A stretch of DNA of 64,000 nt from Mesocentrotus franciscanus (lineage: Eukaryota > Echinodermata > Echinoidea > Camarodonta > Strongylocentrotidae): contig CP137669.1 of assembly GCA_037976565.1 (NCBI GenBank), positions 37,040,912-37,104,911 of the forward strand, read 5' to 3'. Of the stretch, positions 38,478 through 50,800 are shown one piece after another. The notes below the pieces were generated by a model. That model was given only the letters and a program-made list of their open reading frames with translations, was not told the origin of the DNA and did not search any database. Within the stretch, counting starts at the first letter, position 1. Each line of letters opens with the position of its first letter. Position numbers and translations under genes: made by a program.

Positions 38478-38811
38478 TTTTCTCTTTTTCTCTTTTTCTC
38501 TCTCTCTCTTTCTTAACAGATATACAGGAACAACCATATTTAATTACATACTTTTTGAGTTTTGTGAGCTTTTTAATGAACTTAAGAGGCGCTGTGAATA
38601 ACATAATATTTTATTATATGCTAAACAATATGTACAAACATTTCGTCATAAATCTTTATCTGTATAACACAACTTGAAAGAGTGGTACAAGCAAATTGAT
38701 CATATCAGTCTTGTAACTAAATAGCTACAGTGATAGTCCAGAATATGGCCGGTTCTTATTTCATATCTCTATAAGTATAATATTCCCTAAACGTGCTGCA
38801 AGCCGCCGAAG
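36841..38811. other. Unique DNA upstream of the NOX fragment
   Basis: AT-rich with a (TC)n microsatellite at 38438-38515. No exon with convincing coding signature. The promoter of the NOX-like gene would lie just upstream of 38812 if this part came along intact. Confidence 0.4.
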
Positions 38812-41800
38812 ATGGCGATATCAACGAACTCCTACAACCAGCCTGTTTTTCGCTGGGTGTAGAAATTCGAGTGCCTCGTTTGGAGCACACCTACAGGTCT
38901 ATAATGAATATTCATATCGTGACGTCACGCAACGTTACGATCAGGCCAGGCGCCGATTACACCTTTATATTACATAATTATGGCTACCACATTATACGTG
39001 CAATGCAAAGGCTATGTATATAAGAGAAGATAAGATATTTATTCGTCTTTCTTTCAAATGTCACATAGAGCATTACATTAGATCATTACACATTTACAAT
39101 GCAAACACAAATTATGACAATGATACAAACAAAGTGAACTAAAAGAAAGACGAGGAGACCCTGGTAAAAGCAGAGCTTGTACGTTTTAGGGCCACCTTTG
39201 GACCAAATAATTGGTTGGTACATAAAAAAAGCACAAAGATAAACATGGGACTCGGAGTATATATTTGTGACTACCTAAGAAAGGGTATAATCGCATAGCG
39301 TAGCATTATTGTTATTATTATTTTATGTGCTGATTGTGCTCCATAAATTACACTTGCTAATATATGTATCTTTTATCAATTATATTGGCGTCATGTGTAT
39401 AAATTTCATCTCTAATCGCGCCAATATAACTCCTCAGAGAAAGCATTGATGTTACATATTTAAAAAAAAATGAAAAACTTAAATTGTATTCAAGGTCGTT
39501 CTCGTTTCCCTTTTCTCTCTTTCCTGCAGGTATTGTGGGTTCTCATTAATGCTGCAGTTTTCTTAAGTGTGTACTTCCACTACAAGTACGAATCAAAGTA
39601 TTATTACCTCAGGGAAATATTAGGGGTAAGTATTTTTTTCTCTCTTACCAATTTTTTTTGTTTGATTCTTCGATCGTTATGCCTTGGTCACAACGCATGC
39701 GTCCTTTTTGCACGTACGTGTCTGCAGCTGTAGTCGGTTCACATACAAACTCCTACCATTCGTAAGTCATTATTACGATCCCTCGTGGGCGCCTTGTACC
39801 CTCCTCACAAGCATACCCCCCACCTGCAAGAATCCTTGAGGAGAAATCACAACCCCTGATGTGCGTTGTGTTTTTACGGCTCCGTAAACTACCGCAAGAA
39901 GCCCTTGCGATGTGTGCAAAGAAGTACAACGGCCGCACATGCGTTCATAAAAAACAGCCACAATGCGCACAGACATTATTGGACATGTTGAAGAGGGGAT
40001 GAAAAAAACTCCTGCAGGCGCCTGCGCATTCTGCTTGCCTTCAAAACACGTACAGACCCGTGCGTTCGCCGCAATAATTTTCTAGAACATCCGGGTTTTT
40101 TTGTTTGTTTTTTTACCATGGTTCACATCAAGTCAGTCGGCCAACAACAATTCTTTTTTCTGCTACATCTACGTTTACGGTTCCCCGACATGTGCCCAAA
40201 TCGACAATTGCTTAGGGGATTATTTCGTCAAAGTTATTGGGTTATGGGTGCAATTTGGATTTAGGCTGGGTTTAGGGTTAGGAGTACAGTTAGGTATTAT
40301 GTTTGGTTCAGGGTTACGGTTAGGGATTCTGTTAGTATAGGATATTTACCACGGAGCAATTGTCGCTGGAGCATATAGTCGTACAACGGCGAGCATAATC
40401 AGCATATGCACTTTTTATGTAAGTAAGGTGGACCCTTGACACGTATAATCTAACAATTTATATTTCTCCATTCAGGCTTATTCTTCCATAATTTAAACAA
40501 TAAATACCTCATGTATCGCATTTTATATCCCGCATACTAAAAATCTTGCAATCTGATTGGTCTAAATGAGGTCACATGATCAATGATAGATTTACCATCA
40601 CTTCATGGCCATGAGCTAGGGGTGTGATAGTACTTTTGTAAAGTACTTTTGTCACGATTGATAGTATTTTTTTGCTGCTGCCCCACTTGTCCATTGAGTA
40701 AGCATATCAAAGTAGGTTTCGCGAAATGTCAGTGTTTGCAGAATCAGAACGCCGCGAGCGAAAACCCAGTTCTTTTAATTATGTAAAATTCACTTTATTG
40801 CCGATGTGGGATATAAAACAAATATTAACCTCCTTTACTCGGGCAATGGATACAAACTATCATCGCCTCGGTGATCTCGGGGCTACTATCATCCCTCGCC
40901 TGCGACTCGGGATGATAGTATTAGTAGCCCCGAGATAACCTCGGCGATGATAGCTTGTATTATATACCTCATTTAAGAAATCCAGCCATCTGATTGGTCG
41001 AATTTGCTGTCGTGGTTTTAACTATTCCCGTAAATAAACGAAAATTGCCAAACCCATGTAATAGTTCTAGGGTAAAATCCCGGCAAAATTCCAGTTACCG
41101 GGAAAATAGTCAGTCTTACTGCGATCCCCATTGATTTACGTGTTAAAAACTGGTTTGTGCGAGCGCGGACACCTTACATTTGTAAGGTAAGCGATAATTT
41201 AGTCGCTACATTTTACGTTTTTTAATTGCTTGAAAATTTCAGTCATTTTGCTAGCAAAGATTAACAGACAGTGTCTCAGATTTTCTGTGATGTTTTAACC
41301 AATCTTTACTCAATAAAAGGCTAAGGTAAGAATTCTTGGTAGATTGTTGTGATAATTCGTACGATAGCGACTGCTTTAATACTCGAGGACTGGCTGTTTT
41401 TATACGCTCGCGAGAAAGTTGAATCCCCTGCCATCACCCCGAGGCGCGCCTGGGTGCGAGCCGATTTGTGTTAGCCATGCCCATGTTTCCAGTCAGCAGG
41501 TGCAAGCCCCTACATTTAACTTTAACAACTGCACAGTAAACATCTTTAACAAATAGGCTTGCAGTCAGAGTTACAGAGTTTTATGGAGTTATTTTCTACG
41601 GAGTTACAGAGTGTTTACGGAGTTTTTACTGAGTTACGGAGTTCTTCTGTTATTGTTATTCAACGAGTTATTCAACTATTTATTTCTGCTCTTCCTGTTC
41701 TACCAGTTGATTGGTAAGTTGAATCTTTTTTCGGCATATAAAAGTATTACTGACTGCTTTAATATTCGAGAAATGGTTGTTTTTATACGCTTTCGGGAAG

Positions 41801-44800
41801 GTTACAATTGGGCTATTGCCCTCGGCACGCCTCGGTCAATAGCACAATTGTAACCTCCCCTTGAGCGTATAAAAACAATAATTTCTCTCAAAGAAGTCAT
41901 TAATACTATACTATTACCCTCGTAGTCGGTTAATATTTGCATACTATTTACTCGTTGGGGATCCTGTCATTGGTCCGGAGATTAATGGTAAGATTTTTTG
42001 TCAATTTATCGAAGAAATACTCATGTCCTCTCACGTCCTCAGTCCAGTGAATATATGGTCTGCCATCACTGAGATACAACCTTGCCAAGAATGGCATTTC
42101 ATCATCTGGGATCTCTTCGAGGAAGACCACGACAACGAATTCAGTCAGAGTGTCACTCACGTGGTCCATGGCTGTACGGAACTTGAGTATGAACCAGCGA
42201 TCAAGCACAGCAGCACTGCTGAGCACTATGATGGTCTTGTAACTATGACTCACCACGTAGTCAACAGAATCTAAGTAATGCATTCCCAGTACGAGCTCCG
42301 CATCACCAAAGACATTCCTCTGAAACTGCGGAAGCCGTTCTGCGAGAGCCGGTCGGAGATGTTCGCGAATCCACTCTTCGTCATCATCGTAAAATATGAC
42401 ATTCAAGTCAAACTCATAATCATTATGATCCCTAGCATCTCGCATCTCCTTGTAGCCAAGAGCTGCCAGTTTGACAAGAAACAGTCTGTACCTCAGCGGC
42501 CACCGGTAGTGGTATACGAGTGCGACGATGAAAATCAGACAAATGATGGCAAGGGTAGGCAAACAGACGATGGCGATGTTGATGCTACAGAACTTTCTAT
42601 GATCGAAATCAATTAGATACTCGCCACGAAGAGGCTCTAAAGAATCCGATGAACAGATGGTTTTGTTGTCGTCAATGAGGTTAAGTGGTCCGCTTAGCCA
42701 CTTAGGAAACCAGCTTAGATCACAGTTGCAATCGATAGGGTTCATTGAAAGATCGATGAATGACAGAGAAGAATAGAGCGGTTTAAAAGTATATTGCTCG
42801 AGACGTGTTAATCTGTTGTTTGATAGCAGAAGAATTTTTAACTTTCGATTACTCAAAAAGATCGCTCCATCAAGGTCCATCAAAACGTTATCAACAAGAT
42901 CAATGCTTGTTACTTGATATAATGGCTCAAACAAATCGACAGGAAGTTGCTTAAGTTGGTTATTTCTTAGTATTAGAACCCGAAGTGATTTCAATCCCGT
43001 GAAGGCTTGTGGATGAAGGTTGGAAAGGTCGCAGTCTTCTAGAGAAAGATTTTGTAAAGCCGAAAGCTGTTGCAGGACCCCGGGGGGCAGATCCTCTATA
43101 TCGACTGTAACGCTGTTTATAGGATTTTTGCTCAGATCCAAAGTCGTAAGGTTGAACAATCCGTCGAAAAGAGAGGCATTCACGTCTGGGGTCCACAGAT
43201 TATCAATCATAATCCCAGAGTGGCTCATCTCCAAATGTTCTAGGAGTTGTACATTTTTGAAGGACACCAATGGGTATAGGTACATCATGGTATATTTCAT
43301 ATCATTTAGGAAAAGTGATGTTACGCTTGGGATGATCGACTGAAATCGCTTGATATTGCATTGTGACAAATCAATGTTTTGAATGCTTTTAAGTCCCGAA
43401 AAAGATGTCGCCTCCAACCTTTTTAGCAATTCGTTCGAGTGCAAATCTAAAAGCGTTAGATTATGCAAACCCCGAAATGCAAATTCTCTAATTGTAGTCA
43501 AAGAATTTCCGGATAAGTGTAACTCAGTTAAGCCTAATGTCCATGAAAGATTGTACGTGTTTATATCTTTAATATGATTATCGTTTAAGTCTAACATTCT
43601 TAAATTGTGCATGCCCTCAAAGAAATTTGGTTCGATTGTAACTATACCGTTGTCCTGAAGATTAAAGTGGCTGAGCCTTGTCAGATTTGAGAAGACGAAA
43701 GGGTAAGGGGCGTGTAGTTGATTTATGGTGAGGTTGAGTATTCTAAGAGAACAATCGCGCAGTGGATCAAAGAGATCTTTCGGAACGACGCTCAAATCAG
43801 CGCCATGCGTGAATGTAAAATTCTCTATCACTGACCGGGAGATACCGATGAATATGTCTCTCAGTTCCTCGATTTTCAATACGGGCCACTCGAGTATCAA
43901 TGATCTGACATTGAGCGATGCAATCACGTTAGGATCCACTGATCGTATGGTGTTTTGTGATAGATCCAGAGTATCAGAGTTGCACACGAAGTTAAAAGCA
44001 TCTTCTGTGATGTTTTCTATCATGTTATAAGACAAGTCAACGTGCCTTGCTGTGCCGCATGAGCTTATGTTTATGATGGTGAGCCAGTTATTACTAAGGT
44101 CCACAGTATTCAAATTTGGACTCCATTTTAGAATTTCATTAGGAATCGATGTCAAGGTGGATACCGACACATATAAGAGCGACAGCTTTCTTGCCCATCT
44201 GAAGAAGCTACCTGGAAGCACCATGTAAAAATTGCCTGAAATGTCCAATTGGGTTAAATTCTTGAGAGGATGTAAAGCTGTGGATTCTATCACCCTTAAG
44301 CTGTTGAAGTAAAGGTTCAGATCCGTGATGAGAGGATATCTTTTAAATGAGGAGCTCAGGAGAGATCTGATGTTGTTACTATCAAGGTACAAACCCTCAA
44401 TATCCTCTGGAAGATGTTGGGGTACAGAAATGAACCCTCGGTCGCCGCAGAAAACTTTCTTTCGTTCCAAGTCCTCATCGCATCCCTGAAGAGAAGTATC
44501 CAGATGTAAGCTCCTGGAGGAAACCAAAGTCGCAACCCCGTGCAAGGTTTGGGTTAAATGGATCACCAAATGGAGAATAATCAGTGGGTGTTTGAAAGCC
44601 ATGATGACCGATTCCTGTCTGCAAAAAAGGAGAACCATAAAAATGAAGAAGAAAAAATGTCACAAAATATAAGTTGTCAATTGAAGTACTATGCACGTTC
44701 GCTGTTACAGACGTATTGTCTATACAATGGATATAGCAAAGAAGTTTTAAGATTGTGTATCCTTTTTATTTTTCATTTCTGAAGATGATTTTGTTTTTGA

Positions 44801-47800
44801 ACAAATGATTCCCATCGTGTATGCTTTACATTGTTATTAGTCAGCTTAATGTTAAAGCTTAGTATAAAATTATTTACGTGCAACTCATAAGTCATGCCAA
44901 AAATGTAACACCTTTACAAATCACAAAAGAATACATCAAAACAAACTTTGTTGTTTTAACAAATATAAATGTATAGAAGAAAATGCATCTTTTTACCTTC
45001 GTTTTTCACAAGCCTCTGGAAATTGGGGCACCAAAGAAAATCTTTCGTGATGGTTAATTAAGAGTTGAAGGAGATTCCAGCCACGTTCGTTCACTCTGAA
45101 CAGTCACAGTTAAATGAAAGGCCATAATTTATTAAAAAGCGTAATAATATTTCTATAAGTAACACTCTGCATGGAAAATGTGCAGGTGAAACTGTACTTT
45201 AAAGCAAAGAGGAAGATTGGTCGATACATTTGGAAGTGGGAGGTTCGGAGGAGGGCTAGACTTGAATTAATTTGCATGTTTTTTGTGTGTTAATTGTCTG
45301 TTAGATAATGATACATTTGAACATTTACAATGTGACGCGTTTAGTTTCAGTGTATAATTGTCGTTAGAACATGACGCTTGTTCAGTTGCAGAATTTTATC
45401 ACTGAAGTATATGAAACTAAAACGATTTGTATGTTGTTTATACTAGATTTCAATAATTGTATTGTTTCATCACCAATTGTATCGTCGCTAAGTGCTTAAT
45501 ATAGACAATTTTTAGTTTAGAAGAGTTCTTCCGAACGTTTAACAGAAACAAGGCTGTTACTTTTGCTTTCGGATTTAACGACAGACATTCAATTCAATTC
45601 AATTCATTTATTCAACGACATAAAAATAATAAATGTACAATACAATAAATCTTGTTGACATATAATTATATATAGTTAACATAAAGTTAACATATCGTTA
45701 GGGGCAACCAAAAAAGATCGAGATCTTGTGAACTGGCGCCCCTTTTTACAAAATTAACAAATTACAAATAAAACATTGTTAATAATCACACGCAGACATA
45801 TCCAACACACACACACACACACACACACATCCCACACACGTACACACTCACCATCTTTACTCTATAACAAGATAAAGAGAAGGAAGGAGGAAGAGAGATT
45901 ACATGTACAGTGTACATATATGAGGTAAATTAACATTATCATTAAAAATATATGGAAATCAAGATGTATATTTATCAATAAAGTGACTTTTAAGTAAGAC
46001 TTTGAAGGAGGAGGCTGTTGAACAGGGACGAATGATTGTATTTAAATTATTAAAAATCTATGGTCCTACATGTTTAAAAGAATTATATATTTGTGTATTA
46101 GAAGTTAATGGAAGGTGAAATTGGGAAGCTGAACGTGTGTAATACTGATGAAAATCATTATTAAAGTTAAACAAATTAATAATATTAGCTGGGGCCAGTT
46201 TATGTTTGACATAATACATCAATACTGCAACTTTAAATTCATATATATGATAAATATTTAATGTTTTTAATTCAAAAAGAGGGGCAAGATGGCGCTTAAT
46301 AAGGTGACTTTGTGCAAATACGTAAGGCTTTTTTCTGCAATTTGTGAAATGGTTCTAATTTGCTTTTCCCTACGTTGGCCCAGGTAATGTTGCAATAATG
46401 AATAAAAGGAAGTATAAGTGAATTATATAGCATGAATAGATGTTTTTGGGGTAGAATAGAACGTAATTTACAGATAATTCCGATATTTTTAGAGATCTTT
46501 TTTAATATATACATACGATGGTCTTGAAAAGTAAGTTGATTGTCTAATAATACACCAAGGAATTTAACAGAGTCAGAAACATTCAAGCATATATCATTAA
46601 TTTTCACTTTGATTGTATGAGGAGGAAACTTAATATTCGGTTTAGAGAAATACAAAATACATGTTTTATCTTGATTAATTACTAACTTGTTGGAATCAAA
46701 CCAGTCAACTAATTTGCTTAACTCTTGGTTTGTCTTATGTACGAGTGTATTAAAGTCTTCATGTGAGGAAATAATATTGGTATCATCAGCAAATAAAACA
46801 AAATGAAAAAATGAAGTAACAGTACACAAATCATTAATATACAGCAAAAATAACAGGGGACCGAGTATGGATTCCTGTGGAATTCCGCATTCAACCTTAG
46901 AAAAAGATGAATCAAAATTATTATACCATGTGTATTGGGACCTATTCTGTAAATAACTATTAAACCAGTCTAAAGCTACACCACGAATTCCAAAATACGG
47001 TAATTTATACAAAAGAATATTATGGTCAATCAGATCGAAGGCCTTTGACAGATCAAGAAAAATACCGAGTGAATGAAAATTATTATGAATATTATTTAAT
47101 AGTACATCATGTAGTTCAATCAGTGCATGCTCACAAGAGTGATTTGATCTGGCATCAAATTTGACATCCATCAAATAGCACTAGACTTTCATAAATATTT
47201 GTGTTTTATGATATTTACAAAATTAATGTGATAATGAAATATTGCATGTAAACCTCTTCAAATTACTGTTTGAAATGAACCAGTCGACTGCCCGGATAAC
47301 CAAATTGTCCGGACACACGATGTGTGGGTACGTCCCATGAGCTGAATCTAGAATAATTGACCCACGATCTTTACAATTCTTCTTGGTATTCCTACTGTTT
47401 TTAAATTCACAATAACATAAACAGAAAAACCTAATAATTGTATGCATGGTTTACGTGAAGTAATAATGCTTGTGCCCTAATATATGTTGTAACTCGCTAA
47501 AAATTATTAATATACGGATTCTTATATAGTTCAACTATTGTCAGAGAGTGCGGATACATTGAGAGTCCCAAATTGGCCGAGCCACTTCTCTGCTCAGATG
47601 ATGTTATGCATGATTCAGTTATTCGAAAGAAAAAAATATTTCTAAAACATGTAACAAAACAAATTTTACATGTGTTGTGTTGTGTTTTTCAGAGAACTTT
47701 GTGTGTGTCATAGATCACGTGCCTCTGCTGCCTTGCTGAATCTCAACTGTGCTGCACTATTATTACCTGTATGTAAACACCTGGCTGCGAGACTACGAAG

Positions 47801-50800
47801 ATCAAAGCTGGTATGTACTGGATGTACCTGGGTGATTTAGAAGATCGTTTAAATTGGTCAGAGAGTAATGAAAAGTGTGAAATATATATCTATATATATT
47901 TACATTTTTAAGGGTGTATGGGTGATTTTTTTTATTTGGGCGGGGAGCCTCGTTATAAAAAGATAAAATATCTCAACTGTGCTACACTCCTATTACCTGT
48001 ATGCAAACACCTGGATGCGAGACTACGATGGTCAAAACTGTGTATGATTACACTCACATGAATGTCTTAGTAGGTCCATGGTTGGACATACGTAATGCGT
48101 TGTTCAGAAACGAATTGATTAATTGACCCCAAAGCTTTGAAGAGTATCAGATTATTTACAAATTCTTTTAAGGGAAAAGTGGGTAGAGAACATGGTAATG
48201 GTAAGATGACAGTGATCTACCCCACATATGAAAAATATGTAGATTATTACACTTTGTGCCGTACTTTATATTGTTTTGTTTCACAGATTGAGAAAACAAA
48301 GTATGGAAATAAAGGCTGAATCCAATATATTATATACACTAAACTTTACACACTAGGTAAACTTAGAACTGACCGAGACGTATTTCCGAAAGTTTAGAAG
48401 ATAACATTAATTTTTGAGAAAAAAATTCTAGAAAAGTTAGGTATCGCGACCCTTAAAGGCATCGTTTAATAATTTTAAATCTGAGATGCACGGCCCTACG
48501 TGTTATCAGTGTCTGTGATATGGTGTAATATTGAAGCCCTAACAAAAATCGCGCTTCAAAATGATCAAGAAGTGCCTCAAAAAAGTAAAAATCTTTGAGT
48601 GACCGGTTTTACCATACTCGTTTTCCCCAATAGACTGTAGTGTTTGGTTTCGATTTCCAATCATAAATATCTTGATAATCAGATAGGCGATCGGCTTGTA
48701 AAAGTCATGGGGTTCCTGACTGACCTAAAGGTTTATAATTTTCATTGCAGCATGAGCTAAATCCAGGATTTTGTTTCAGAATCTGAAACAAAGTTACCGG
48801 ATCCCTTTAATTATGCAATACTTTGCCTATTTATTAGCCAACATGACCTTTATGAGGTTACATATGATGGGAAGTATTATCATTGTTTAACTTAAAACAA
48901 AATGCTTGTATTGCTCTTATCAAAACCTATTTGAGTGAGATTAGATTTTGTTTTAAACGTTTCATTTATACATGGGTTATGAGTATATGTATATAGTTTA
49001 TTCATTTTTATTCTAATTTTTTTTCACAGTCAAGTCGATCAATGAGAAGTTGGCTGGACCACTACCGATTCACTCACATCATGTGTGCAGGCTGTGTGTG
49101 CATAGCAACAGGTAACCATGGTACCCAGTATACAAATAGTTTGACATGTGTCATGAGAAACAGAAAATAGGCTGCCAAAAAGAATCAGAGGGGCGTTAAC
49201 GTTGTGTAATGAATTTAATACGTTGATGGTTAAAGGATATGAGTAAACGCCCTTCTAGTTTTCAACCGACAAGATAATGTTGACTTCTACAGTTGATTGA
49301 CCCAAGTCCCAGGCCAGAAATCAAGGTTATAGCGGTATCACCCCTTCCTCTAATAGCAGCAGAGTTCAAGTATACATGCGTTCATGTCTTTGTTCATGGG
49401 CAGTACGATTTAAAACCTAAATACTCTTCTTGATGTAAGGATCGTATACGTCATTTGTATTTCGAACCCCGCCCCCCCCCCATAAAAAAGATCTAATGCG
49501 AATACTGACTAAAAACTGGGGAGGGGGCGCCACACATGCTGTTGTTCATATCCCTCTCTGTTAATCCCATATATTTTAGAACTGCTATTTCGTCATTCTA
49601 CTTTTCCCTAATGTTTTGGTTGCAAAAGAAATAAACAAAATATACTGTACTGTAACCACACGCAATTATATTATTCTATATTGCCATAATTGTTTTTTCT
49701 CGTTTTCTTTTTCAGCAGTACATTAATTAAATTTCTTTATTATTAAACTTTTGTAAATCGAAATAGCCCTTCCCTGTGTTATGCACCATAAAAGCATAAT
49801 TAGTTACCACTAGTAGCAATTTGTATACCATAGCAAAACAAATGTTTACACTAACGACTTTTTCTTCCTCTGTTCACACAATAGTTATTCATTGTACGGC
49901 ACATTCGTTCAACGCAGTACGGTTTTCTACGGGATTCAACAGTGCTTTTCCTGACATCAATGTTGCTACTTTTTCAGGCCAGGTATTTCATTAATGTTTG
50001 TTACAATATAGCCACTACCCCAGACTTTCCCATGTTAACCATGTTAATCACGAACGGCATATTCAGTAGTTTTTTCGGTCTTATCAGCGCCTTTGATTAG
50101 GCAAGTAGATATTGGTGCTCCACAAATTCTCGGATTGGATTGTTTATTTCATTCGTTGGTATATAACGACTGATCAGTAGTACAGGCTGTGAAAATATCA
50201 AATTGTTTGAACACGACCGCAAAGGACTTTCAAAAGTTAATTTCAATTTCCTTGTGCGTCACCTACTGGAAATTGCGAAAATTATAATGACATAAATTTC
50301 ATAATCCAATAACTGATTTATATTAGACAGTAAAATATGGCATTGAAATTGAGTTGATTTTTTGAAAATAGTTGCAATCGTGTCACACGTTTTGTTAAGA
50401 TTACCAATGGTACAGGGGCGTTGATCCTCATACATTTTGAGGTTTCATGGCATAGTGGTTTAGGACTTTCAATCCAAGGTGTGAAGGTTCGAATCCCTGC
50501 CCGGTACGAACGTCCTTTGGCAAGATATAAATCAAAATTTGCCACTGTCCACCCAGGTGTAAATGGGTAGCTGGCAATTGCTGGGGTAATAAAACTTGCA
50601 GGGCTGTCAGGACGGGTAAAAGCTGTCGGTATACTCTTAAATTACTGCTTTAAAAAGTGCCCATCATAAGGCAGTAACGGGGTTAATGAAATATCAATTT
50701 GAAGAAATATAATTCACATTGAAAAAAAATCATCTGGGTGCTTGCAATTAAAGGGATAGTTGAGTTTTGTTGCAGAGGGCGCTACAGATTTTTTGTTTGT

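Noticed and set aside
42023..44030. Plus-strand open frames of 64-112 codons over the TLR
   Set aside because: Antisense shadows of the leucine-rich-repeat coding strand.
50440..50520. tRNA gene
   Set aside because: Box A and box B are present, but no acceptor-stem complementarity or standard length. The flanking sequence continues as a SINE body.
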